From Methylobacter sp. (GTDB lineage Bacteria; Pseudomonadota; Gammaproteobacteria; Methylococcales; Methylomonadaceae), in NCBI RefSeq assembly GCF_030680395.1, contig NZ_JAUXVR010000024.1:1-64000 (forward strand): 64,000 nt of DNA, read 5' to 3'. This document shows positions 8,073 through 17,941 of this stretch, piece by piece. Below the pieces are notes generated by a model, which was given only the letters and a program-made list of their open reading frames with translations, searched no databases and was not told the DNA's origin. The translations under genes and the position numbers were made by a program. Position 1 is the stretch's first letter. Each line of letters opens with the position of its first letter.

Positions 8073-8819
8073 CTATAAATTGCCGCAGGTCGGGCAGTTA
8101 AGGTTTTTTCGCAGCTTCATCGTATTCCATTCCATCGTTAAGCCATCCAGCAGCAATAACCGACCGGTTAAAGTTTCTCCGATATTCATTAGTAGTTTCA
8201 TTGCTTCCAGTGCCTGAATACTGCCGACTACGCCGGTAATAGGTGCTATGACCCCGTTTGTAGCGCAATTTTGTAATTCTTCGCCGTCGCTGTTATACAG
8301 GCAGTTGTAGCACGGGCTGTGATTTTTGCCGGGCGTAAAAACGGTCACTTGGCCTTCAAAGCGAATCGCCGCACCGGAAACCAGGGGCGTTTGCTGTTTG
8401 ACGCAGGCCTTATTGATCGCAAAACGCGTTGAGAAATTATCACTACAGTCCAAAACCACGTCCGCTCTTGTCACCTCTAATTCAAGTTGTTCACCCTCCA
8501 GCCGTTGTTTGACAGCCCTGATCTTGACATCGGGATTTAGTTGATTAAGCGTTTGGCGGGTTGAAATTACTTTATCAGTCCCAATATCAGGCGTGTGATG
8601 AGTAATCTGCCTTTGCAAATTGGATAAGTCTACAACGTCATTATCATAAATAACGATATTGCCGACACCAGCCGCCGCAAGATACATAGCAGCGGGGGAA
8701 CCGAGCCCTCCTGCGCCGACAATCAGTACGCTGGCAGCGAGAAGTTTTTGTTGTCCCTCAATATCAATCTGGGGAAGCATGATTTGGCGACTATAGCGTA
8801 ATAGTTGGTTGTCATTCAT
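8073..8819 (-). CDS. moeB: Molybdopterin-synthase adenylyltransferase MoeB
   Basis: Encodes 248 residues of the ThiF/MoeB/HesA E1-like family. It adenylates the C-terminus of MoaD (or ThiS) for sulfur transfer. Visible marks are the GAGGLGSPAAMYLAAAGVG nucleotide loop near residues 35-53, DLSNLQRQ, DCSDNF and two Cys-X-X-Cys zinc pairs (CYNC near residue 171 and CPTC close to the end). No rhodanese domain is present. MoeB and ThiF cannot be separated with certainty by eye; length and zinc pairs favour MoeB. Confidence 0.87.
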   Translation of the reverse strand: MNDNQLLRYSRQIMLPQIDIEGQQKLLAASVLIVGAGGLGSPAAMYLAAAGVGNIVIYDNDVVDLSNLQRQITHHTPDIGTDKVISTRQTLNQLNPDVKIRAVKQRLEGEQLELEVTRADVVLDCSDNFSTRFAINKACVKQQTPLVSGAAIRFEGQVTVFTPGKNHSPCYNCLYNSDGEELQNCATNGVIAPITGVVGSIQALEAMKLLMNIGETLTGRLLLLDGLTMEWNTMKLRKNLNCPTCGNL

Positions 8820-8865
8820 AAGTCATGTTGTTGCTGTATTGTGACGCAAGATAATGCCAAAGAAC

Positions 8866-8893
8866 TTGACACACTGCAAAAGCTCATTATCAT
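8866..8893 (+). promoter_or_regulatory. Sigma70-type promoter of groESL
   Basis: TTGACA (8866-8871) and TATCAT (8888-8893) are separated by 16 bases. The CIRCE operator begins on the last base of the -10 box, the usual arrangement for HrcA repression. Confidence 0.75.
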
Positions 8894-8919
8894 TAGCACT
8901 CATTACTAGCGAGTGCTAA
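8893..8919 (+). promoter_or_regulatory. CIRCE operator (HrcA binding site)
   Basis: TTAGCACTC (8893-8901), nine spacer bases, then GAGTGCTAA (8911-8919): a perfect match to the CIRCE consensus. It predicts that the HrcA repressor controls groESL in this organism, unlike the purely sigma32-controlled E. coli operon. Confidence 0.97.
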
Positions 8920-8960
8920 TAACAAAGTTTACCCTTTAATTTTAATGTTAGGAGATATTG

Positions 8961-9248
8961 ATGAAAATACGTCCGTTACACGACAGAGTGATAGTCAAAC
9001 GTGTGGAAGAAGAAACTACAACTGCCGGCGGTATTTTACTGCCAGGTTCAGCAGCCGAAAAACCAAGCCAAGGCGTGATTTTGGCAGTAGGTACCGGCAA
9101 ACAACTGGACAATGGCACAGTACGCGCTCTGGAAGTTAAAGTCGGCGATAAAGTATTGTTTGGCAAATACTCCGGCAACGAAGTTAAAGTTGACGGCGAC
9201 GACCTCATCGTTATGCGTGAAGAAGACATCATGGGCGTTTTAGGTTAA
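8961..9248 (+). CDS. groES: Co-chaperonin GroES
   Basis: Encodes 95 residues, full length. It caps the GroEL barrel during ATP-driven protein folding. N-terminus [14 protein letters not shown] and C-terminal [11 protein letters not shown] are typical, and the mobile-loop region ([15 protein letters not shown]) is intact. The ATG at 8961 has an AGGAGA ribosome binding site at 8950-8955; a TTG three bases upstream is not needed. It is preceded by a CIRCE operator and followed 47 bases later by groEL. Confidence 0.98.
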   Translation: MKIRPLHDRVIVKRVEEETTTAGGILLPGSAAEKPSQGVILAVGTGKQLDNGTVRALEVKVGDKVLFGKYSGNEVKVDGDDLIVMREEDIMGVLG

Positions 9249-9283
9249 ACCTGAACACATTAATCATATTCATATCAAAATAG

Positions 9284-10948
<1,665 letters not shown>

Positions 10949-10985
10949 TTTTGCTGTCTTAAAGCCTCGTCGCTTTAAGTGAAAT

Positions 10986-11025
10986 AAAAGCCCCGGTTGT
11001 TTTTGAAACAGCCGGGGCTTTTTTT
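10986..11025 (+). terminator. groESL operon terminator
   Basis: A GC-rich stem (AAAAGCCCCGG / CCGGGGCTTTT) with about 15 unpaired or weakly paired bases between the arms, followed by a T run. Confidence 0.93.
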
Positions 11026-11405
11026 ATTGCAGGATGTGTTAAACGCAGTGAAACGCATCCTTTGCGATTGGGGGGTGCACGTCGCCTAAAGCGCCTACTG
11101 TTGGTGTTTAGCTCACCCTGCGGCACTGGTCTTTCGCGTTCCGATCTGAAAGTTATCGGTATTTATTTTGGGCTGTGCTAAATTTAAACGGCTAATACCG
11201 TAAAGCGAGCGGTAAACTCTGTGCAATGATACCGGATGAATGGTTTTTAGAGTAAACAGGCAATCGCCAAAAGTAGGCGCTTTAGGCGAAGCTTCCGCTC
11301 CTTACCTACATCCGTGTAGGCAATGCGGATATTGCAGCAGTGCCGAGTTGCAGCTCATTAGACGCCGAAAAAATTTATAGCCGACTACAACTGACCAACT
11401 ATCTC
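11026..11405. other. Gap between groEL and mshE, holding an inverted-repeat element
   Basis: About 380 bases without a supported gene. Apart from the inverted repeat listed separately I see no RNA gene or clear promoter. The open frame upstream of mshE can be extended to a GTG at 11340 but has no matching ribosome binding site. Confidence 0.6.
11082..11289. repeat. 208-bp element with perfect 18-bp terminal inverted repeats
   Basis: TCGCCTAAAGCGCCTACT at 11082-11099 is exactly repeated in reverse complement at 11272-11289. The interior has no open frame. The layout fits a small non-autonomous palindromic element (MITE-like). No target-site duplication is obvious at the ends. Confidence 0.7.
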
Positions 11406-13112
11406 ATGGATATTACCAAAAAAATTCGTATCGGCGATCTGCTGGTACAAAACCAGATTATCACCCAGGAACAACTCACATCGGCACTGGCCGAACAAAA
11501 GAAAACCGGGAGACAGCTGGGTCGCACCCTGATCAATTTAAACTTTGTTAATGAAACAGAGCTGCTTAATTTCCTGTCACAGCAATTAAAAATTCCGTTT
11601 TTGGATATTTCCCAATATCCCCGTAAACCTGAAATCATCAAACGATTATCTGAGGCATTAGCGCGACGTTTTCGTGTCTTGCTGCTGGAATATAATGAAT
11701 TTGATGTCCTGTTGGCTATGGCGGACCCTACCGACTTAATGGGGCTGGATGAATTAACGCGTATTCTGAAAAAAACCATTCGCCCTGTGGTTGTCAGAGA
11801 ATCAGATTTGTTGATTGCGATAGACCAGTCCTATCGCCGCACCGATGAAATCGATAATCTGGCCGAGCAATTGCGTAGCGATATGTCGGAAGACGACAAT
11901 ATCGATCTCAATTTGCTGTTGACCTCGGCCGATGCAGCCGATGCGCCCGTTGTAAAACTGCTCAAATCAGTATTCGAAGATGCTGTAAAAGTGCGGGTTT
12001 CCGACATTCATATAGAGCCGCAGGAACATAAACTGTATATCCGGTTTCGCGTTGACGGCGTACTGCATCAGCTAACCGAAGCCGATCTAAAAATTGCCAC
12101 AGCGCTGGTATTGCGGCTTAAACTCATGTCCGGCCTGGATATCTCCGAAAAACGTTTGCCACAGGATGGTCGTTTTCAGATTAAAGTGCAGCAACAGGCG
12201 GTAGATGTGCGTATATCGACCATGCCGACTATTTACGGCGAATCCGTGGTCATGCGTTTACTGATTCAAAATGCCGACGGGTTTTCGCTGGAAAAACTGG
12301 GCATGCCGCCCGAGATGCTGGCGCGTTTTCGCAAGCTGCTGCATCGCCCGGATGGCATGATACTGGTTACCGGGCCAACCGGTAGCGGTAAAACTACCAC
12401 TCTTTATGCAGCCCTCAGCGAACTCAACTCTACCGCTAACAAAATCATCACGGTTGAAGATCCGGTTGAATACCGTTTGCCTGGTATTAACCAGGTGCAG
12501 ATCAACGAAAAGATCGATCTCGATTTTGCAAGAGTATTGCGCTCCGCCCTGCGTCAGGATCCTGATATCATCCTGGTGGGCGAGATGCGTGACCATGAAA
12601 CCGCCCAGATTGGCTTGCGAGCCGCTATGACCGGCCATTTAGTGTTATCAACACTGCATACTAACGACGCTGCCAGTTCCCCAATTCGCCTGATTGATAT
12701 GGGGGTGCCCCGCTTTATGGTCGCCATGTCCTTGCTGGCCGTCATTGCCCAGCGTCTGGTGCGAGTAGTCTGCACGAGCTGTATTCAGTCCGCCATACCG
12801 GAACCTTTCGAACAAACATGGCTCAAACTTGAATTGGGCGATACCTTGGATCAGCATGACTTTGTCCGGGGCAGAGGCTGTACCCAATGTAATGGCACCG
12901 GCTATCAAGGCCGGGTAGGTATTTACGAGTTGCTGGAAATGAACACCAAACTTACCGATGCCGCCAATAGTCATGACACCAATATTTTTATTAAACACGC
13001 ACGCCAGCAGATGGCAGGAAAAACCTTGCGCAGTAGTGCAGTGGCAATGGTTGTTGCCAAACGCACTACAGTTGCAGAAGCCATGCGCATCAGCAATCAG
13101 TTTGAAGAATGA
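11406..13112 (+). CDS. mshE: MSHA pilus assembly ATPase MshE (GspE/PilB family)
   Basis: Encodes 568 residues from the ATG at 11406. It is the hexameric motor that powers pilus extension. The N-terminal MshEN domain begins KKIRIGDLLVQNQIITQEQL. The ATPase domain has Walker A GPTGSGKTTT near residue 325, an Asp box, Walker B (DPDIILVGEMRD) and a His box (LSTLHTND). A CxxC pair of the GspE zinc subdomain follows (CTSC, then CTQC). The longer reading to 11340 is disfavoured since the MshE N-terminus aligns with the internal Met. First gene of the locus; mshI-N are not upstream. Confidence 0.92.
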   Translation: MDITKKIRIGDLLVQNQIITQEQLTSALAEQKKTGRQLGRTLINLNFVNETELLNFLSQQLKIPFLDISQYPRKPEIIKRLSEALARRFRVLLLEYNEFDVLLAMADPTDLMGLDELTRILKKTIRPVVVRESDLLIAIDQSYRRTDEIDNLAEQLRSDMSEDDNIDLNLLLTSADAADAPVVKLLKSVFEDAVKVRVSDIHIEPQEHKLYIRFRVDGVLHQLTEADLKIATALVLRLKLMSGLDISEKRLPQDGRFQIKVQQQAVDVRISTMPTIYGESVVMRLLIQNADGFSLEKLGMPPEMLARFRKLLHRPDGMILVTGPTGSGKTTTLYAALSELNSTANKIITVEDPVEYRLPGINQVQINEKIDLDFARVLRSALRQDPDIILVGEMRDHETAQIGLRAAMTGHLVLSTLHTNDAASSPIRLIDMGVPRFMVAMSLLAVIAQRLVRVVCTSCIQSAIPEPFEQTWLKLELGDTLDQHDFVRGRGCTQCNGTGYQGRVGIYELLEMNTKLTDAANSHDTNIFIKHARQQMAGKTLRSSAVAMVVAKRTTVAEAMRISNQFEE

Positions 13113-13116
13113 TTAA

Positions 13117-13268
13117 AGAAGGCGAAAGACGAAGGGCTAAAGGCGAAAGTTACCTTTGCTTTCCCTGTACTTTTTTCGTGTCTGCCGTGGTTTAATATCT
13201 TAGCCTTTAGCCTTTAGCCTTTAGCCTTTAGCCTTTAGCCTTTAACCTTTAACCTTTAACCTTTAACC
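13117..13268. repeat. Heptad (CCTTTAG) tandem repeat with inverted left arm
   Basis: From 13200 to 13268 a 7-base unit TTAGCCT/TTAACCT repeats about ten times without interruption; the last four units carry AAC in place of AGC. A looser inverted arm (AAAGACGAAGGGCTAAAGGCGAAAG type) lies at 13117-13150, so the RNA could fold. Similar heptad stretches occur at 32577-32646, 33147-33212 and 36348-36370. Confidence 0.85.
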
Positions 13269-13275
13269 TGCTTCC

Positions 13276-14502
13276 ATGCCATTTTTCTCATACAAAGGCC
13301 GTAACAATAAGGGCGAGCTGGTAAAAGGCGTATTGGAGAGCTTTGACCGTAACGCGCTGGCAAAACACCTGCTTAGTATCGATATTACGCCGGTCGAAAT
13401 TTTACCCGGCTCAGCGCCCTCCGCCGAGATCAACCTGTCCATCAATCTGTTTGAAGAGCGTATAGAGCCGATTGATATCATGATGTTCAGTCGGCAGATG
13501 TACACGCTGCTCAAAGCCGGCATTCCTATCATGGGCGCTCTGAGTGGGTTGCTGTCCTCGACCAAAAACAAGGCATTGGTTAAAGTCATCTCCGACATTC
13601 GCTCAAGTCTTGATAGCGGTCGCGAGCTATCCGCCGCGCTCAACCTGCATCCGAAAGTGTTTGACGGTTTTTATGTCAGTATGATCCGCGTCGGCGAAAC
13701 CACCGGTATGCTGGATAAAGTATTTATACGTTTGTTTGAACATCTTGAATTTGAAAAATTCATGCGTGAGCAGATCAAAGCGGCTTTACGCTATCCCACA
13801 TTTGTCATGATTGCAATGACCGTGGCGGTTGTCGTTCTTAACATATTTGTTATTCCGGCATTTGCTAAAGTATTTCAAGGCTTGGGGGCAGAGCTACCCT
13901 TAATGACGCGCATACTATTGAGTTTTTCTAATTTTATGGTGACTTCGTGGCCTTATTTGCTGGCCGGTTTTGCTGGGATCGTATTAATGTTTCGCTCATA
14001 TGTCGTATCGGATAAAGGCAGGTATCAATGGGACAGCTTCAAATTAAAAAGTCCTCTTGCCGGCCCGATTATCCATAAAGCAACGTTGGCGCGCTTTGCC
14101 AGGAGCTTTGCCCTGTCCAGTAAAAGCGGCGTACCGATCATGAGTGCATTAACGCTGGTGGCGCAAACCGTCGATAACGATTTTATTGCGCAAAAAGTGG
14201 AACAAATGCGCACCGGTGTTGAGCGCGGCGAATCTATTCTGCGCACAGCAACCAATACCGGTGTTTTTAACCCTTTGGTACTACAGATGATTGCTGTTGG
14301 CGAAGAATCGGGCGCACTAGATGACTTGATGGAAGAAATTGCCGATATGTATCAGCGCGATGTTGAGTACGAAATCAAAAACTTGGGTGCCAAAATCGAA
14401 CCGATTATGATCGCATTTCTCGGCATACTTGTGCTTGTCCTGGCCTTGGGTATTTTTCTGCCAATTTGGGATCTTGGTAAAGCATCTATGCATAAAAGCT
14501 AA
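13276..14502 (+). CDS. mshG: MSHA pilus inner-membrane platform protein MshG
   Basis: Encodes 408 residues of the GspF/PilC family, full length. It is the polytopic platform that the MshE motor works on. The N-terminus MPFFSYKGRNNKGELVKG is typical of MshG. Two GspF repeats are visible, each with an FxxxLxxLxxAGIPI-like or SGVPIMSAL core (near residues 85 and 290), and three membrane segments around residues 175-195, 222-236 and 376-398. It starts eight bases after the heptad repeat, with no strong Shine-Dalgarno, which makes expression dependent on sequence I cannot judge. Confidence 0.93.
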   Translation: MPFFSYKGRNNKGELVKGVLESFDRNALAKHLLSIDITPVEILPGSAPSAEINLSINLFEERIEPIDIMMFSRQMYTLLKAGIPIMGALSGLLSSTKNKALVKVISDIRSSLDSGRELSAALNLHPKVFDGFYVSMIRVGETTGMLDKVFIRLFEHLEFEKFMREQIKAALRYPTFVMIAMTVAVVVLNIFVIPAFAKVFQGLGAELPLMTRILLSFSNFMVTSWPYLLAGFAGIVLMFRSYVVSDKGRYQWDSFKLKSPLAGPIIHKATLARFARSFALSSKSGVPIMSALTLVAQTVDNDFIAQKVEQMRTGVERGESILRTATNTGVFNPLVLQMIAVGEESGALDDLMEEIADMYQRDVEYEIKNLGAKIEPIMIAFLGILVLVLALGIFLPIWDLGKASMHKS

Positions 14503-14504
14503 TC

Positions 14505-14963
14505 ATGAAGCTGAATATTTTTCATTTTGCAGTCGCAAACCTGTTCAATTTTGCCATCTCCAATGGCATTATCGCCATACTGGTCTTCGTTGTGCTGTCT
14601 AATATTGACCGCGCACAAAGCCAAGTTGAAGCGTCAATGATGGAAACCGACGTGGCTAATATACGTTGGGAGCTGCGCGAGTTGTGGGCTCACCGTAATG
14701 CGACCGGGCAATCGATTGCCGTTAGCGAGCTAGATAACGCCAATCCGTTACGATTGGTGAATGAACAGCCGAAAAATTATAGCGGCGAGTATGCACAAAC
14801 GCCTTCAGAGGCTGAGTCCATCTGGTATTTTGATACTAAAGCCAAGCGCCTGGTTTACGTTTTTAAAGATGGTCACCAAGTACGCTACCGATTAACCGGC
14901 ACTGCCAAACGTAATCGAGCTTCATTGGGAGCGATGGGCGGAATAGACCTGGTGCTTGAGTAG
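14505..14963 (+). CDS. mshF: MshF-like pilus biogenesis protein
   Basis: Encodes 152 residues: a membrane segment at about residues 13-31 and a soluble domain with Trp-rich patches (IRWELRELWAHR, SIWYFDTKAKRLVYVF). The start lies two bases after mshG. The position in the order E-G-F-pilin, known from Vibrio and Aeromonas, is the main ground for the MshF call; sequence similarity alone is not obvious to me. It probably sits in the inner membrane as part of the pilus assembly complex. Confidence 0.65.
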   Translation: MKLNIFHFAVANLFNFAISNGIIAILVFVVLSNIDRAQSQVEASMMETDVANIRWELRELWAHRNATGQSIAVSELDNANPLRLVNEQPKNYSGEYAQTPSEAESIWYFDTKAKRLVYVFKDGHQVRYRLTGTAKRNRASLGAMGGIDLVLE

Positions 14964-15096
14964 GGCTAATATTAGAAATCTTAATATCACCGCTTAGCGG
15001 AAACTCAAACCAGTGATAAAATTGAAACCGTATCACTCGTTCAGTTAAGAGTAGAATTTTTAATAACATCAAACCTTGTGAACGCAACTAAAAAAC

Positions 15097-15639
15097 ATGA
15101 ATAAATCAAAAGGCTTCACCCTGATTGAATTGATCGTCGTCATCGTAATCCTGGCCATTTTGGCGGCAGTAGCATTACCGCGTTTGACCAATTTGCAGCT
15201 TGATGCCCGTATTGCCAAACTTAATGCGGCGCGCGGCAGTGTTGCAGCAAGTTCGGCGATGGTTCATGCCACCTTGTTTGCGCGCAATGGCAGAGCGGAT
15301 ACGGCAGCGTGTCCTGCTGGGGGCGGCACGGGCAATAATAACTCTACGGGTGCCGGCACCCTGTGCAGCGAAGCGGGCATTATTAACCTGGTTAATGGTT
15401 ATCCCGCAGCTACCTCAATCGGCACAACGGGTATACTGACCGCCGCAGGCCTGACCACCGTATTTAATCCAAACCAGACCGAATTGCAGGCAGAGGGTTA
15501 TGATTACACCACGTCAGGATCGGTAGCCACTTTTCAAGTACGCGGCGGAAGTTCTTCCAGCGCTTGCTCATTTACCTATACCGAACCTGTCGCTAATGCC
15601 GCGCCTATTATCAGCATTATTACCACGACCGGGTGTTAG
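15097..15639 (+). CDS. Type IV pilin, MshA/MshB-like
   Basis: Encodes 180 residues. A six-residue leader ends in Gly before Phe (KSKG|FTLIELIVVIVI), the classic prepilin peptidase site, and the +5 Glu needed for assembly is present. The mature protein has a long hydrophobic helix, ALPRLTNLQLDAR, a Gly/Asn/Thr-rich variable centre and a Cys pair near the end that can close the D-region loop. By position it matches mshB or mshA. It is the largest of the short pilins here and so a good candidate for the major pilin. The gap upstream is 133 bases and may hold a promoter. Confidence 0.88.
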   Translation: MNKSKGFTLIELIVVIVILAILAAVALPRLTNLQLDARIAKLNAARGSVAASSAMVHATLFARNGRADTAACPAGGGTGNNNSTGAGTLCSEAGIINLVNGYPAATSIGTTGILTAAGLTTVFNPNQTELQAEGYDYTTSGSVATFQVRGGSSSSACSFTYTEPVANAAPIISIITTTGC

Positions 15640-15731
15640 TTATCAAACCCAGCGTTCGCGATTGATGGGCTGCACGTTGCTAAGCACATCTTAGGTTCTA
15701 AAAACGAATTCCTTCCCAGTCTCTAAGAAAT

Positions 15732-16106
15732 ATGAATATGAAACAACAAGCTGGTTTTACATTGATCGAGTTGGTCATGGTGATTGTTATTCTCGGTATT
15801 TTGTCGGCTACGGCATTACCCAAGTTCATCGACTTTGGCGATGATGCCGCTCAGGCTGCTGTGGATGCGGTGGCGAGCGCAATGTCTTCAGCTTCAGCCA
15901 TCAATTACTCGGATCGCAAGGCAAACGCCAGCAAAGGTCAAGCAGTTGCTAACTGTAGTGATGCGGAAAGCTTGATGCAGGGGGACGAAATGCCGACTGA
16001 TTATACGGTGGCTGCTGCGCCAATTGCTAACGGAGCAACGGGCAATTGCACCATAACCGGCAAGAACAGCAAAACGGCTACAGCAAGGGTCGTTGGCATT
16101 TCCTGA
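15732..16106 (+). CDS. Type IV pilin, MshA-like, short
   Basis: Encodes 124 residues with leader MNMKQQAG before [15 protein letters not shown] and the conserved +5 Glu. ALPKFIDFGDDAAQAAVDAVASAM resembles the MshA N-terminal helix (PKFIDLQ type). Two Cys occur in the C-terminal half (NCSDAE, GNCTI). MshA proteins are usually longer (about 170), so this could be a minor pilin, or the previous gene is the major one. The AAGAAAT before the ATG is only a weak ribosome binding site. Confidence 0.85.
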   Translation: MNMKQQAGFTLIELVMVIVILGILSATALPKFIDFGDDAAQAAVDAVASAMSSASAINYSDRKANASKGQAVANCSDAESLMQGDEMPTDYTVAAAPIANGATGNCTITGKNSKTATARVVGIS

Positions 16107-16141
16107 GCGGGAGGATGCCGGGTTGCGCGAGGCAGACCGTT

Positions 16142-16702
16142 ATGAGCCGCTTTTTTAAAGGACTTTGCGTTTGCCCTGCGCAGGTACCTGTCAGCGGAAA
16201 GCTGCGTGCGGATTGTCCCGGCTTCCGAGACAATGGTTTTACCCTGATCGAGTTGGTGATGGTCATAGTGGTGCTCAGTATTCTGGCGATATTCGTCTCG
16301 CCGAAGATATTTGATTCCCAGGATTACTATGCTCGCGGTTTCCATGACGAAACGCTCGCCCTGTTGCGCTACGGGCAAAAGACCGCCATCGCACAACGCC
16401 GTATAGTTTGCGTGGCATTTGACTCTGACAGCGCGACCCTGACCATCGCCTCCGCTGAACCTCCTTCTTTAGACTGCAACACCGATCTTGTAGGTCACAA
16501 CGGAACGACGCCTTACAAAGTCACAGCCAAACCGGATGTCAATTATGCAGCTGTGCCGACTGACTTCAATTTTAATGCCTTGGGTCAGCCAATTAATGCC
16601 CTGGGGCAACTAATTAATGCTCTGGATCAGCCAAGCGTCGAGGTATATGGACACTCTCAAACCGTTAGCGTTGAGGCGGATACAGGCTATGTACATGAAT
16701 AG
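16142..16702 (+). CDS. mshC: Minor pseudopilin, MshC-like (GspH-type)
   Basis: Encodes 186 residues from the ATG at 16142, which has GAGG nine bases upstream. The prepilin motif [15 protein letters not shown] follows an unusually long leader of about 32 residues containing two Cys. A start nearer the motif is not available. The mature part carries the GspH-like ETLALLRYGQKTAIAQRR stretch. Near the end a 21-base unit is repeated three times. Position between the pilins and mshD supports MshC. The longer frame to 16046 overlaps the previous gene and is not preferred. Confidence 0.8.
   Translation: MSRFFKGLCVCPAQVPVSGKLRADCPGFRDNGFTLIELVMVIVVLSILAIFVSPKIFDSQDYYARGFHDETLALLRYGQKTAIAQRRIVCVAFDSDSATLTIASAEPPSLDCNTDLVGHNGTTPYKVTAKPDVNYAAVPTDFNFNALGQPINALGQLINALDQPSVEVYGHSQTVSVEADTGYVHE
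16570..16632 (+). repeat. Three in-frame copies of a 21-bp unit inside mshC-like gene
   Basis: Units at 16570-16590, 16591-16611 and 16612-16632 (core TTAATGCCCTGGG-CA) encode FNALGQP, INALGQL and INALDQP. The units keep the reading frame, so the number of copies could vary without breaking the protein. Confidence 0.9.
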
Positions 16703-17132
16703 CTCACGGCAACGGGGTTTCACGCTGATCGAGTTACTCATGTTCATCGTGATAATGACCATAGGCATGCTCGGAATTCTTTCGGTAATGGATCTTACTG
16801 TGCAGCATAGCGCCGACCCCATGGTGCGTAAACAGGCGGCTGCGCTGGCGGATTCCGTTATGGAAGAAATTCTGCTGATGGCGTATGCAGATCCTGACGG
16901 CCTGCCGAACGTGGTGGAATCGGGACGGAGCACTTATGACGATGTCGATGACTACAACGGCCTGACCCAAACTGCGTTTGGCCTGCCGACGGAATTGGCC
17001 GGTTACGGGATCCTGATTACGGTGGCTCCTGAGGCGGCGCTGAGCGGCGTCACCATGAAAAAAGTCACCGTCCAGGTGACCAGCGGCGATGAAAGCATCA
17101 GCATGGTCGGCTACCGGGCAGGCTACTTATGA
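16695..17132 (+). CDS. mshD: Minor pilin, MshD-like (PilV/GspI-type)
   Basis: Encodes 145 residues from the ATG at 16695 (an ATG six bases earlier is also possible). The leader NSSRQRG precedes FTLIELLMFIVIMTIGM. The following KQAAALADSVMEEILLMAYADPDG stretch is typical of MshD/PilV minor pilins. The gene overlaps the end of the mshC-like gene by eight bases and the start of mshO by four. The whole mshC-D-O-P block is tightly overlapped and more GC-rich than the pilins upstream. Confidence 0.85.
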   Translation: MNSSRQRGFTLIELLMFIVIMTIGMLGILSVMDLTVQHSADPMVRKQAAALADSVMEEILLMAYADPDGLPNVVESGRSTYDDVDDYNGLTQTAFGLPTELAGYGILITVAPEAALSGVTMKKVTVQVTSGDESISMVGYRAGYL

Positions 17133-17941
17133 TGCGCATTCAGAATCGTATGCAAGGCTTTACCCTGATCGAACTGCTCATGGTGATCGTGATTACCGGC
17201 ATCCTGGCGCCCGTCATCGCGACCTTCATCAAGCAGCCGGTGGATGCCTATTTCAACAGCGTCCGTCGGGCAGCGCTTACCGACGAGGCGGATACCGCCA
17301 TACGCCGCATGGCGAGAGACATTCACAAAGCTTTGCCCAACAGCATTCGTAACCCTGACAATAATTGCATCGAATTCATTCCTACCAAGACCGGCGGACG
17401 GTATCGTGCCTCGGGCAACGGAGATTTTCTGGACTTTACTGCGCTTGATACCAGCTTCGATATGTTCGGCCTGAACATCGCTCTGCCTGCCGACCAGAAA
17501 ATTGCGGCGGGTGATATGATCGCGGTCTATAACCTGGGCATGACCGGTGCGAATGCTTACAACGCAGAGAATACGGCCACAGTGGCCAGTGTGGGGGATG
17601 GCGATCTGCCCGGCGAGGCCAAAATCACCTTTACCGCATCTAAGCAATTCCCGCTTGCCTCCAGCAGCCACCGGTTTCACGTCATTCCGGCTAACGAGAA
17701 AATTGTTTCTTTCGTATGCAGTGGCGGCGAGCTTTATCGCACCAGCAACTACGCCTATACAGATTCTTGTTCTACGATCGGAGGCGCATTGCTGGCGCAA
17801 CATGTAACTAGCTGTACTTTCGCCTATAACAATTTCGACATGCAACGCAACGGATTGGTGCGGATGACGATCACATTGACCGATGACAGCGGTGAGAGCG
17901 TGTCGCTGTATCACGAAGCGCATGTCGACAACTCGCCATGA
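17129..17941 (+). CDS. mshO: MSHA biogenesis minor pilin MshO (GspJ-type)
   Basis: Encodes 270 residues. The prepilin site is QGFTLIELLMVIVITGIL, followed by APVIATFIKQPVDAYF and the EADTAIRRMARDIHKALPNSIR stretch that is characteristic of MshO. It overlaps both neighbours by four bases (ATGA). It probably belongs to the initiating tip complex of the pilus together with MshC, D and P. Confidence 0.9.
   Translation: MMRIQNRMQGFTLIELLMVIVITGILAPVIATFIKQPVDAYFNSVRRAALTDEADTAIRRMARDIHKALPNSIRNPDNNCIEFIPTKTGGRYRASGNGDFLDFTALDTSFDMFGLNIALPADQKIAAGDMIAVYNLGMTGANAYNAENTATVASVGDGDLPGEAKITFTASKQFPLASSSHRFHVIPANEKIVSFVCSGGELYRTSNYAYTDSCSTIGGALLAQHVTSCTFAYNNFDMQRNGLVRMTITLTDDSGESVSLYHEAHVDNSP

Noticed and set aside
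13200-13268. Possible CRISPR array
   Set aside because: The unit is 7 bases, directly tandem and has no spacers.
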